A DNA stretch of 64,000 nt from contig NC_069104.1 in NCBI RefSeq assembly GCF_947172395.1, positions 7,157,355 through 7,221,354 of the forward strand. Reading direction: 5' to 3'. The notes beneath the pieces are model-generated. The model saw only the letters and a list, made by a program, of their open reading frames with translations, searched no databases and was not told where the DNA came from. This document shows, in pieces, positions 1 to 9,839 of this stretch (positions are counted from its first letter, which is position 1; every line of letters starts with the position of its first letter). The position numbers and the translations under genes are program-made. Origin of the DNA: Bicyclus anynana. Its lineage: Eukaryota > Arthropoda > Insecta > Lepidoptera > Nymphalidae.

Positions 1-900
1 CCTCTACCCTACCCTACCCCTACCGCTGGACTCTTAAACGTTTGTATGGGAAATAGAAAAGGTCAGTTTTTATGGTTTTCCCGGAAATTATTTGATTTTT
101 CTCTTTTACGATCTATGTATGGGTTAATAATGATAATGTTACAAGTTCCTCGATTGTGGGTAGTATTAACATTCACTATTTATGTTTTTGTGGAGGAGAG
201 CTATCAGTGAGTATCAGTAGTATAAATAAGAGGGTATTTGATAACTTGAGCTCAGTGGTTTGTTAGGCAGCGTGGACACCGTCACGCTGCCAGTAGCTTT
301 AGTTTAGTTGTGCAATTATGTTTTTCATTGCAATTATTGATCATAAATTGTTTAGTGTGGGCATGACCCGTCACTTCACAGATTATTCAACAGAAAATAT
401 TATCGTAAAATGTTCCATTAATTTCCAACATCCCAGCTATTGTGTTTATATTCACAAAACATCTACAATGTGGGAAGTATGGGAAGCATTAATAATTGCA
501 AAATGGAACTCTCCTGTTGGCATACGTGTACATACGATGTATGTAGCGCGCGACCACACTTTTGCTATTCATAAGCGTGTCATTGTTAGTGACAAGAGAT
601 GTGTTTGTATTGTTCGCTCTAGTTTAAAGTTTTTATGTTGGGTCTTTTATTTCTAGAACCTGATAGATGTAGTTATTTATACTAATATTATAAAGCGTGT
701 TTGTCAGTTTGTAATTAATTAAAATTAAATACATAAACATATTTTTCTGTTATTCTGATCCGATCTAAAAATTCTTTCACCATTAGAATGCTACGTTATT
801 GAGATATATCATAATTAATTCTTTTTTTTTTATTGAGAAAGAATACATTAAAGAACTTAAGCTAACTTATCCTAATAACTATACAAATTATGCCCACGTA
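1..900. other. Intronic stretch upstream of cyclase exon a
   Basis: Bases 1-25 are a short (CCCTA)n tract like the large one at 30013-30150. A 9-bp perfect hairpin (GGCAGCGTG / CACGCTGCC) lies at 266-291. About 700-800 is a degenerate Helitron-like tract. Reading frames here look random; no kinase-domain exon was found. Confidence 0.4.
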
Positions 901-908
901 GAATGGTG
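816..908 (-). repeat. SINE-C copy, truncated
   Basis: It starts with a poly(T) and TTATTGAGAAAGAA and shares AACTTAAGC...CTTATCCTAATAAC...ATGCCCACGT with the complete copy at 42677-42888. It is fused directly to the SINE-B tail that follows. Confidence 0.7.
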
Positions 909-1104
909 CCCACGTGTCTCAAACGGTGAAGGAAAAACATCGTGAGGAAACCTGCATACCAGAGAATTTTCTCAATTATCTGCGTGTGTGAAGTCTGCCA
1001 ATCCGCATTGGGTCAGCGTCGTGGACTATTAGCCTAACACCTCTCATTGTGAGAGGAGACTCGAGCTCAACAGCGAGCCGAATATGGGTTGATAATGATG
1101 ATAT
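909..1104 (+). repeat. SINE-B copy, 3' part
   Basis: Shares CACGTGTCTCAAACGGTGAA, GAGGAAACCTGCATACCAGA, the 'GAGAGGAGACTCGAGCTCA' block and the GGGTTGATAATGATGAT end with the full copy at 61919-62247. The tRNA-like head is absent. Confidence 0.85.
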
Positions 1105-1141
1105 GTGTTTAGTGTAAAAAAAACATTCGCGTCGAGTTGAG

Positions 1142-1185
1142 CCGATTTCAAATAAAAGGAGAAGGTTCCTTTTATTTGAAATCGG
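1142..1185. repeat. Perfect 19-bp inverted repeat
   Basis: CCGATTTCAAATAAAAGGA (1142-1160), a 6-nt loop, then its exact complement (1167-1185). Could fold as an RNA hairpin in the cyclase intron. Confidence 0.85.
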
Positions 1186-1549
1186 TTAATGACTTTAAGC
1201 ACTCGAGAAAACATGGTTATTTTTAAACACACAAACAGACCCTTCAATTTTATTTATACATAGTGTCCCGTAAATATTACGACATACTTTACAGAATGAT
1301 AGCTGACATCAAGGCCTATCAACCTGTAGAGTATGTAGAAAATAAAAGAAAGAAAGAAAATCAATTTATTCAGATTTAAAAGTTACAAACAGTATCCTAC
1401 CCCAAAGACAGCATGTCTGCCTGTAACCTTTAAATATGTCCTTATGTCGTACTATTTACGAGACAGCCTGTATATATTGTAGTGATTTTTTTTTAGTTAA
1501 TGATTTAAGATAATGAACTTTATTTCTTGTACAATAAAGACGTTTTCAG

Positions 1550-1694
1550 GTAATGCAGACATGCGGAATCGTGGCACATCACCCCTGTCAGTGTCACCGC
1601 GTCAGTCCCTCACCGGGGAGCCGCCTTGGACACTGCCGGACGACGACCGACCCGACTTCTCCGCACTGAAGGAAAACATTCATAGGATCAACAA
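1550..1694 (+). CDS. Guanylyl cyclase exon a: end of kinase-homology domain
   Basis: The acceptor is TTTTCAG ending at 1549 and the donor is GTACGT at 1695. The last 2 bases (AA) form Lys with the first base of the next exon. The end, DDDRPDFSALKENIHRINK, is the classical final helix of the receptor cyclase pseudokinase. The preceding Ser/Pro/Arg-rich stretch (RGTSPLSVSPRQSL) is unusual. Only the Trp of the usual CW-E-D-P block is retained, within PPW. A second possible acceptor AG lies at 1557-1558. Confidence 0.85.
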
Positions 1695-4600
1695 GTACGT
1701 TGAATTGATTGTATTACTAGTAGGCTTGTCTCATTGGAAATACTGGGGCATTAGCCATGTGGCTCGTCGATTGTCTTTCTACAAACGCTAACGCTTTGAA
1801 AACTAAAAAAATTGTGGAAATGACATTCACTATCGACAGGTCACGTCAAGTTCTCGATCGGATCTGCCTTTCCATACAAACTTTCAACCCCTATTTCACC
1901 CCCTTATTATTTTTGCAATAAATGGTATCCTTTAACCTTCTCCGTATTATGGTCTTAAACCGTGCCAAGTTTCATTTGAATTCATTCAGTAGTTTCAGCG
2001 TGATGCCCGAATAACAAAAAAAAACACGGGCAGGCAGACAGACAAAAATATAAAAAAAAAAACATTTTTAGCTTTAATATCGATTTTAAAATGCCCCCCA
2101 ACAAAAATTTTCAAAATATCTTCAATGTACAAAATGTACAGAATTCGTATTGTACGCCACGGTAACGTTTGGTGTTACAAATGGTATAAGTAAAATCTCA
2201 AATTTTGAGTAAATGTATAGAATTCGACCAGTTTTATTATAAGTATAGAAGATAATAGAAGATAGATATAGATATAGATTATGCAGCATCACAATATCTC
2301 CAGTACAGCAGTTAAGTATACAAGTTCGAAGGATTTTTCAATACAGATTAATTTTAAAGGGACTGCGAAACATCTACTCGACTGGACATGTTACTTACGC
2401 AAGTTGAACAGTACGCAAACAATCTGGAGGCTCTCGTGGAGGAACGGACGTCAGACTATTTGGAAGAGAAGAGAAAATGCGAGGAATTATTATACCAGTT
2501 ATTGCCTAAGTAAGTCGTTATACAAGTACTATTATTTTATGATCACATTTCTATTATTATGATTGTAATCTTTATATTATAAAGAGGTTAAGTTTGTTAC
2601 TATTTAGGGTTGTAAGGGTAATTTATAACAATGAAATAATACGCACACACATCACTATCTAGCCCCAAAATAAGCGTATAGCGTTATATGGGTAGGTACA
2701 AAGATAGCTGTTATTTATTATAAAGCTAAATATATACTAATATTATATAAATCTAAGAGTTTTTTGTTTGTTTATAAAAATATCATCATTTTACAAATTT
2801 TCTATTATTTCACATGCGAAGATGCAGACAGTCAAACGACTTTAAAGCAATAAATCGCAAGTCACTAGTTTAAGTTTTTTATATAGTAAAAAATTAATTA
2901 ATTTTGTAATTCCCTGCTACATTAAATCCTCTACGTAGGTATGTTGAGCTTACAATGTTCAATTTCGATTGGATTCGTCAGATTTCCTTAAAAATAAGTT
3001 TTTATAAATAATTGACTGCGCAGTAGGAACATCCGCAAAGTCACACCTGCTTTCTTACATTATAAAATGAAACTTGACTGCAGTAACGCCTGACTTAAAG
3101 ATACTCATGTAGTTGTTTGAAGTAGTGGGTTCTATTTTTAGCAGACCCAGACGTGATTACAAAAATAAGAAAACTAATGTCGAACAAAGGTTATGATTCA
3201 CAACATTTGTCAGGACAACTTAAATAACAAATCAAACTGTAACCAAAATAAGACTCTAGAATGGCAGAGAATGACCTTGAGTGAAGTCACGCACTTGTGA
3301 ACGTTATGTGTACCCTACACACAACCTAAAGGCGCCTTTGACTGGTAACAAACACTCCCCTTTTCCACTCAAGTCACTCTCCCCGCCTATCACAATTAAC
3401 CCATTAAGAATTACACAACAAGAGATGTGGACGGCTCGAACGCCACAAGCACACTGAAGCCGTCTGTACCACAAGTCGTTGCAACGCGGCGATAACACTA
3501 TACAATAGTTGTTTTTTATCAGGTCCGTGGCCTCACAGCTCATAATGGGTCAGCCGGTGATGGCAGAGACTTACGACCAAGTGACGATCTACTTCAGTGA
3601 CATTATTGGCTTCACCCAGCTCTCGGCTGAGTCCACGCCGCTCGAAGTTGTGGACCTACTCAACGACTTGTACACCAGCTTCGACTCCATCATTGAGAAC
3701 TTCGATGTTTATAAGGTAAGGGTCATAAAATCTATCCGATATGTAAAAACTAGAATACATCAGTCAGTATCAACCCATATTCGGCTCACTGCTGAGCTCG
3801 AATCTCTTCTCAGAATGAGAGGGGTTAGGCCAATAGTCCACCACGCTGGCCCAATGCGAATTGGCAGACTTCGCACACGCAGAGATTAAGAAAATTCTCG
3901 TAAATAAGACTCGTGATATTTAATTTCTTAAAATGCACATAACTGAAAAGTTGGAGGTGCATGCCCCGGACCGGATTCGAACCCACACCCTCCGGAAACG
4001 GAGGCAGAGGTCATATCCACTAGGTTATCACAGCTGTCTAGAATACATACTATATGTAAATACAGTTTTTCAAAGCCGGAATTATATTCGTACTTTAAAA
4101 TAAGACGAGCACGTTAATATCAGAGTTATATTAATTAAACATTTAACCATAATAACATCACTTTACAGTATATTTAGCAACTCATTTTTACATCAAACTG
4201 ATTTAATTATATTTCGTATACGCTATAAACAACCTATACTACAGCTTTTCTTGATGAGTACTGTTTACCAACAAACAAATTAAAAATGAGGGTATAAATC
4301 ACTAGTCATTTCACATCTAACAATAATTATAATTAACTTGTTCTTAAATTAATGAAAATAAATTTGATTAATATGCTTAGAACAGTTAGATATGGTTAAT
4401 ATATTTTTAAAATAACATTTTATAAACAAACAATACATGATTTAAAAAAAATAAGTTATGAAATGACATGAGTTTTCTACCTTAATTTCTAATTTTTTTG
4501 TTGGTAAACAGTACTCATCAAGAAAGGCTATAGTATAACTTCTTTAGTTTTAACTACATAAATACTATAACTTGAACACTTGTAACAAGACGACAGTCGA

Positions 4601-7600
4601 TACTAAATAACTAACATATCGGAAGTCCCGACCGCCTTACTCCTCAGTCGCGACCTTCCACCACATCTCCTTACACTTTTGGCGGGAGCCAATCACGACT
4701 CACCGATTTTGGCGGGACCCGCAAACTAGACAGTGCTGCCAATTTAATTTAAGTATTTTTAGTCTATGTTAATCTTATTATTATTATTGTTATTTTACTT
4801 ATACATACATTTATATTTCACATTTTATAATTAACCTAATACAACGTTGCAACGCGGCGACAACAGAATTATGTATTATTCTGGTATAAACAGTAACCTA
4901 CGAAATTCGGAATCAAGATATCAGTACAATCTATCTCGATTCCAAATTTCAGCCAAAACCATTCTGTAGTTTTTGTGTGAAAGAGTAACAAAGATATATA
5001 CAAACTCCCACGTTTATAATATTACTAGGCTACTCACTATTATTAGGCTAATCACTAACGTGCCTTTAGTTCTTAAGGAGAGAGAAGAATCAAAATATGA
5101 CTGTATAAAAACGCATGTTTTGTTTTTACATTTGTTACTGAGAAAGAATATAATAGGAAACTTAAGGTAATAGCTAACTTATTATAATTACAAGAATACT
5201 GGCTGCATTTTCGCGTTGGACAGACAGGCTCATCCTTTGCCCAAAAAACGAACCCCCTGTCGTCTGTCAAGGCAACTAACCGCGGTGAAATAATTGTGAT
5301 AAATAGTGTTTCTTACTTATGTTTTTTTTAACGCTGAAGGAAAACATCGTGAGGAACCCTGCATACCAGAGAATTTTCTTAATTATCTGCGTGTGTGAAG
5401 TCTGCCAACCCGCATTGGGCCAGCGTGGAGGACTATGGGCCTAACACCTCTCATTCTGAGAGGAGTATATGGATTGATAACGACTTATGTTTTCTAATAA
5501 CATTAATTTGACTAAGATAAAACTTTTCTAAGCACTAAGTAGAATGTTATACTAACGATGACAAAAATTTTGTAATGGAAAAATATCTTCACAACGAATC
5601 GAATATTTTTAAAATATTTTAGGCACTCCAAGTTTCTTTGATGAAAGATACTTGTGAACGTCTGAAAAAATACCGAAAATTCATGGAAAATCTTAATGAT
5701 GTGCTTGACTTTGAAAGTAGACGAGACAGATTGCTAAGTGCTTACATATACCTACTGCTTTGAATGGTTAATCATGTGAACTGAATTGATAACGACTAGA
5801 TGGTTCGCATCAATTCGCATTGATTATACAAACATTGAAACGTATGATAATACTTTCAAATTTATTCTGAAATATCAATATTATTTACATATTGTTGCGG
5901 TATTTCATTTCAAAATGAAATTTTCGAATTCTAAACCTACCAATAGCTTTCCAAAGATATTGGTTTGGATAACTCTCAAATTAAGTTGATATTTTGTGGT
6001 TCGGGTTAAAAATCAACACTTTATTTACATTTAACCATGACTTAATTCATCGATTATATTGTCGTTTCTACATAAACGGGAATGTCGATCATATTTAAAG
6101 TCTTTGCTGCGTGTCATAAGTGTTTTATGTTCTGTGTGTTTTACTTATGGATGAGATGGTGCCTTTACAATAATTAACCATTAATTATTGTAAAGGCACC
6201 ATCTCATCCATAAGTAAAACACACAGAACATAAAACACTTATGACACGCAGTAAAACACCCAAAAAATTGAAAGACAGAAGAAAAAAAAAATTACACTTA
6301 AATGTACACCACAAATAACAAAAAATACAAAAAAAAAATACAATAGGGATGATGACAGTTTTTTAAATTGTATATAAATTAAGAGTATGCTAATAGTAAA
6401 GCAATTTTGTAAAAGGAACAAGGTATCAGCGATCATTACTTTCGGAGCTACAGGGATTTAAAGGGTCAGATTTGCGGCGCTGCCGCGGATCTCTGAAAAA
6501 CCCCATACAAAATAGCACGAACTAATGACGTAGTAGATAATGTAATGATCGTTAGATTTGTATGTGCGTTCAAACAAAAATACTAATATCTTTGTTATTT
6601 GTGCGTTTATGTTTGTAGTTAACATATTAAAAAATGTCACAGGAAGCTAAAACTGTATGAATTTTCAACAAATTACGAAAAAGATTTTTATTAGATTTTG
6701 AAATTTTATAATCTCTATTATTTTGCAAGTATCGAGACAATCTTTGTTTTTTATGTATAAATTAGTTAACATTGACCATAATTACCCGAATGTATCATAA
6801 AAATTAATATATTTATACCTAGTCATCATCCCCATTGCAAAACAATGCAAGTATCTACAATTATTGGTACTAGTTGCATATCTAGCAGCAATTAGAAGCG
6901 AGTACTTACTCGCGATAGCAATAAAACAAAATATCAGTCAAAGTGTGAAGAAAGTTTGAATGTTTGTAAACATGAATATCCGCTACTCTAAGAAAAAGAA
7001 GAATAAGAAGAACTCTCACATCATTAGTAATGTTAACCATTTTCTAATCAGGTGGAGACAATTGGTGACGCATACATGGTGGTATCTGGCCTACCAATGC
7101 GGAATGGTAACCGCCATGCAGCTGAAATAGCGCGCATGTCACTCGCCTTACTGCGCGCTGTGAGGGTAAAGACTGTGCCTCACAGGCCTGGAGAGAGATT
7201 ACTGCTGAGAATTGGAATGCATTCAGGTAAACACTTGACTACTTAGCTATGATGGCTGAGTTTGTTGTGGTCTTCTCGGACGAAGGCGCGTTTGGCTCCC
7301 TCGTAATTTTAATTTTAAATTTTTGATTTTAATTATCACCATTAAATCATGATTAAACTTGACGTTTCACACTAAATGAAATAAATGAACTTTGACTTTT
7401 GACTTTTAAGAACATTTTGAGAATGTTAAATCCCGTGACAATAAATACAGGAATTGTATTGGAATTACTGTTAATGTGACGATCTTACAAAGGCTTTCAA
7501 TTGTTTACTTTACGAATATACATTTTAAAGATCTAATGATGAGTATTTAAATATTTTAAGATTGAAAATATTTTACTGTACTTTACCACAAACCTCTATA

Positions 7601-9839
7601 TTTGGAATAGTTCACAACAGCACCGGATTTTCATTGGTCCATAAAACTCGGTATATTAAGCGTTTCATAATAATTATTCGCAAGTTTCTTTGTTTATGTA
7701 CTTTAAAATAAATGAAACTTAACTAACTGAACATTTTGGATGCTTTCAATAGGGATGTTGACAGTTTTTTCAATTGTATATAAATCAAGAGTATACTAAT
7801 AGTAAAGCAATTTTGTAAAAGGAACAGGGTATCTGCGATCATTACTATCGGAGCTACAGGGATTTAAAGGGTCAGATTTGCGGCGCTGCCGCGGATCCTT
7901 GAAAAACGCCACATACAAAATGATCGTTAGATTTGTATGTGCGTTCAAACAAATTTACTAATATCTTTGTTATTTGTGCGTTTATGTTAATAGTTCCCGT
8001 ATTAAAAAATGACACATTTAATGTAAGGTAGCTAAAACTGTATGAATTTTCATCTAATTACGATAAAAGATTTTTAATATTTTTTTAAATATTTATAATA
8101 TTTATTTTTAATATTTATTTTGCAAATATCCAGACAATCTTTGCTTTTTATGTATAAAATAGTTAACATTGACCTTATTTACCCGAATGTATCATAAAAA
8201 TCAATATATTCAAACGTAGTCATCATCCCCATTACTAAATTATGAAGGCTTAGTAAATATCAGCTAAACAAAAAGCAACATTTTCCATCATAGTATTTAA
8301 TATTTATCAACGTCACGGCCTTAACACTCTACTTGGTTGGAATCCTAAACGTTTCTTATTATGTTTGCAGCGAAAGACTAATTTTAACGTAATTTCCAAG
8401 ATCCTGCTTCGTTAAGCTTAATTAAAATCTAACTTGAAGTGGACTTGAAAAGCTTCAAGAAAATTTCTTGAAACAAATAGAATTATGATAGGTTGGACTA
8501 GTTTAATGGGTAGACAGACATTACAAGAATGTTTATTTCGAATAATTATAGCACTCGTTTTATATAATTTAAGAAGAATTAAGAATTTAGAACGTATTGT
8601 TGTTATTAGAACAATAACAAAGTAACGCAAAGATGTTCGTACTATGTTTGTCTAACTGAAAGTTAACATTCAACGATCGAGAAAGTTCTTATTCTCAATT
8701 TATCTTATACGACGATAAGGGACGAAATGTACCCATCAGCTTTATATATTTTCGGTACTAAAATATGTGTGTACTTTTTGTACACATAAACTTCCTTCCT
8801 TTCTCTTGAACCACTCTACCTATTGCTAAAAACTGCATTAAAATACATTAAATTCTTTAAAAGTTATAAGCGAACGTACAGCGGAAGCGACTTCATTTTA
8901 TACTATGTAATGGTTCACTGTAAACAGGTCCCGTTGTTGCCGGAGTGGTTGGTTTGAAGATGCCTCGATACTGTTTGTTTGGAGACACAGTGAATACGGC
9001 GTCAAGAATGGAGTCTCATGGAGAAGCACTAAAGATTCACGTCAGTCCCAAAACCAAAGAAGTTCTCGACCTTTATGATTGCTTTGAACTCGAGTGCCGC
9101 GGGGAGATTACGATGAAGGTATAATTTTTCAGATTTCATTTCATGTAGGCACTTCTGTTTCGTTCCACAGAGGCTAATTAATCTTTGAGATTTCATTTCT
9201 TTCAAAACTCAAGAATAAAATATAGGTATATTGATATTGTTGATGGATTTAAACATCTTAGCAATGGTACTGTTATTTAACTTTTTAATAATTTTTCAAC
9301 AGGGTAAAGGAAAAATGACTACGTATTGGTTACTAGGTGATAAAACAAGTACAATTGATACCAAAACGCCTAGTGTGATTAATTACAGTGAAAACACAGT
9401 CACAAACAATCCAAGCATAACATTCCAAGGACCTGATAGTCCAGCTTCTCATTCGTTGACACACAGTCAAAGCCCAGAAAGAAATGGCACAAAAGAAAAC
9501 GTCACCAGCAAAGCAGCTGATATATTAACAGAAAGAGAACGTATAAAGCACGAAATAGCCACATTTGTAGCTAAAGATCTCATTAACAATATAGACAATG
9601 CTGTAAGGGAATTTAGATTATCTCAAAGCGCGACTATGGCTGCACTTAATATTAGTAATACTGGTGTTAGTAACAAACCAGTTTGTAATGGTAACGATAA
9701 AGGCCTAATCACACCTACTTATGATAAAGAGCTTGTTATTAATAAAGGAAAAGTACGAGACGTTGTAAACAGACTTAACAGTACTATGAATAGCACAAAC
9801 GAAACCAATAAGAACACCAAAGGCGAAAGTAAAAAGTGA
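1550..9839 (+). CDS. Receptor-type guanylyl cyclase, 3' part (six exons, 5' end outside the window)
   Basis: It converts GTP to cGMP as a homodimeric membrane receptor enzyme with a cytosolic C-terminal half. I joined exons 1550-1694, 2360-2509, 3523-3715, 7052-7226, 8928-9118 and 9303-9839. Every junction has AG/GT borders and compatible phase, giving about 463 residues. Domains in order: end of the kinase-homology domain (RPDFSALKENIHRINK), coiled-coil linker (EQYANNLEALVEERT), cyclase domain (FSDIIGFT to KGKMTTYWLLG), then a 164-residue tail. Both metal-binding Asp residues (FSDIIGF and TIGDAY), the GTP-specifying Glu (VETIGD) and Cys (RYCLFGD), and the transition-state Asn and Arg (VNTASRMES) are present, so it should be active. 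The motifs resemble animal natriuretic-peptide-receptor cyclases and, from memory, insect Gyc32E more than Gyc76C; the orthology is inferred. The ligand-binding, membrane and most kinase-homology exons are missing because the window starts inside the gene. Confidence 0.95.
1743..1850 (+). mobile_element. MITE-2 fold-back element, half copy
   Basis: GGGGCATTAGCC...GTGGCTCGTCGATT with CTTTCTACAAACGCTAACGC matches one arm of the intact element at 16894-17088. It lies 48 bp past the exon a donor. Confidence 0.6.
1855..2055 (-). mobile_element. Hel-2 Helitron-like internal fragment
   Basis: CCATACAAACTTTCAACCCC to AGTAGTTTCAGCGTGAT and ACACGGGCAGGCAGACAGAC. The same sequence is found split by a SINE at 45590-45658 and 45955-46060. 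Confidence 0.6.
2360..2509 (+). CDS. Guanylyl cyclase exon b: coiled-coil dimerization linker
   Basis: The frame is set by the split Lys codon from exon a. It reads DCETSTRLDMLLTQVEQYANN, then LEALVEERTSDYLEEKRKCE and ELLYQLLP. This is the signalling helix between pseudokinase and cyclase domains, with the near-invariant EQYANNLE-LVEERT motif. The donor is GTAAGT at 2510. The acceptor AAAG at 2356-2359 has a weak pyrimidine tract. Confidence 0.95.
3137..3495 (+). repeat. Repeat D copy adjoining the exon c acceptor
   Basis: Runs from AGCAGACCCAGACGTGATTA to GTTGCAACGCGGCGATAAC. Near-identical copies are at 29609-29925 (minus) and 39497-39821 (plus), with a partial one at 27117-27314. It ends about 28 bp before exon c. 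Confidence 0.85.
3523..3715 (+). CDS. Guanylyl cyclase exon c: first half of the catalytic domain
   Basis: It starts after TTTTTTATCAG and ends at GTAAGG. Residues SVASQLIMGQPV lead into VTIYFSDIIGFTQLSAESTP, with the first metal-binding Asp in FSDIIGF, then VVDLLNDLYTSFDSIIENFD. A Repeat D copy ends only about 28 bp upstream of the acceptor, and a SINE-B copy starts about 50 bp after the donor. Confidence 0.97.
3765..4036 (-). repeat. SINE-B, near full-length
   Basis: Begins (plus strand) CAACCCATATTCGGCTCACT and ends at the tRNA-like head CACTAGGTTATCACAGCTG, with box B complement GGATTCGAACCC. Inserted about 50 bp inside the intron after exon c. Confidence 0.9.
4234..4537. mobile_element. 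MITE-3 with long terminal inverted repeats
   Basis: The left arm has GCTTTTCTTGATGAGTACTG, GTTTACCAACAAA and, further in, CTAGTCATTTCA. The right arm is the complement (TGAAATGACATG ... TTTGTTGGTAAACAGTACTC ... AAGAAAGGC), about 75 bp per arm. No coding capacity. Relatives at 30647-30868 and about 20818-20880. Confidence 0.8.
4677..4717 (+). promoter_or_regulatory. Two E2F-like sites with a CCAAT motif between
   Basis: TTTTGGCGGGA occurs at 4677-4687 and 4707-4717, exactly 30 bp apart, with GCCAATCA at 4688-4695. The surrounding 120 bp is much more GC-rich than the intron around it. Sequence resemblance only. Confidence 0.35.
5140..5310 (-). repeat. SINE-C copy, diverged
   Basis: Shares GAGAAAGAAT...GGAAACTTAAGG...AAGAATACTGGCTGCATTTT and CAACTAACCGCGGTGAAATA with 42677-42888. 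Confidence 0.65.
5333..5480 (+). repeat. SINE-B, 3' part
   Basis: GCTGAAGGAAAACATCGTGA to GAGAGGAGTATATGGATTGA; the CTCGAGCTCAGCAGTGAGCC block is deleted. Confidence 0.8.
6107..6251. repeat. Perfect 71-bp-arm palindrome with 3-nt loop
   Basis: Arms 6107-6177 and 6181-6251 are exact complements over all 71 positions, separated by CCA. Lies in the cyclase intron between exons c and d, 91 bp before a MITE-1 copy. Confidence 0.95.
6342..6836 (+). mobile_element. MITE-1 copy 1
   Basis: Ends are AATAGGGATGATGAC and its near-complement GTCATCATCCCCATT. It contains CAGATTTGCGGCGCTGCCGC. About 495 bp with no open frame of note. Highly similar to 7748-8233 and 41177-41674. Confidence 0.85.
7052..7226 (+). 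CDS. Guanylyl cyclase exon d: VETIGDAY segment
   Basis: It begins VETIGDAYMVVSGLPMRNGN after CTAATCAG and ends LLLRIGMHS plus one base before GTAAAC. It carries the second metal-binding Asp (IGDAY) and the guanine-selecting Glu (VET). The 3.3-kb intron before it is full of repeats. Confidence 0.97.
7247..7410 (+). mobile_element. LINE 3'-end fragment
   Basis: GCTGAGTTTGTTGTGG, GGCGCGTTTGG.TCCCTCGTAA, ATTATCACCATTAA, then AAATAAATGAACTTTGACTTTTGAC. The terminal short A/T repeats are typical of lepidopteran non-LTR tails. A second copy is at 57003-57180. Starts about 20 bp after the exon d donor. Confidence 0.6.
7748..8233 (+). mobile_element. MITE-1 copy 2
   Basis: Same ends as copy 1 (AATAGGGATGTTGAC / GTCATCATCCCCATT). 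Lacks about 35 bp present in copy 1 after CATACAAAAT. Lies in the intron between exons d and e. Confidence 0.85.
8928..9118 (+). CDS. Guanylyl cyclase exon e: PRYCLFGDTVNTASRMES segment
   Basis: It begins GPVVAGVVGLKMPRYCLFGD after TAAACAG, where the Gly codon is split across the junction, and ends CRGEITMK at GTATAA. It contains the purine-specifying Cys and the NTASR Asn and Arg that stabilise the transition state. It is near-identical in pattern to animal receptor guanylyl cyclases. Confidence 0.97.
9303..9839 (+). CDS. Guanylyl cyclase last exon: end of catalytic domain plus Ser/Thr/Asn-rich tail
   Basis: The first 14 residues, GKGKMTTYWLLGDK, close the cyclase fold. Residues 15-178 form a polar tail with no domain I recognise. 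It has a Ser/Pro/His-rich stretch (about 45-60), a predicted charged helix (about 71-104, with LTERERIKHEIATFVAKDL) and an Asn/Thr/Lys-rich end. The stop is TGA at 9837-9839. The open frame running upstream from 9231 is intron read-through; the acceptor is TTTTTCAACAG. Confidence 0.95.
   Translation, partial: GKGKMTTYWLLGDKTSTIDTKTPSVINYSENTVTNNPSITFQGPDSPASHSLTHSQSPERNGTKENVTSKAADILTERERIKHEIATFVAKDLINNIDNAVREFRLSQSATMAALNISNTGVSNKPVCNGNDKGLITPTYDKELVINKGKVRDVVNRLNSTMNSTNETNKNTKGESKK

Noticed and set aside
318..656. 112-codon frame as an upstream cyclase exon
   Set aside because: Its residues do not resemble a kinase-homology domain and no splice sites frame it.
9231..9302. Initiator ATG-like start of the last cyclase exon frame
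   Set aside because: The sequence before 9303 is intron with a pyrimidine tract and CAG acceptor; the protein continues from the previous exon.
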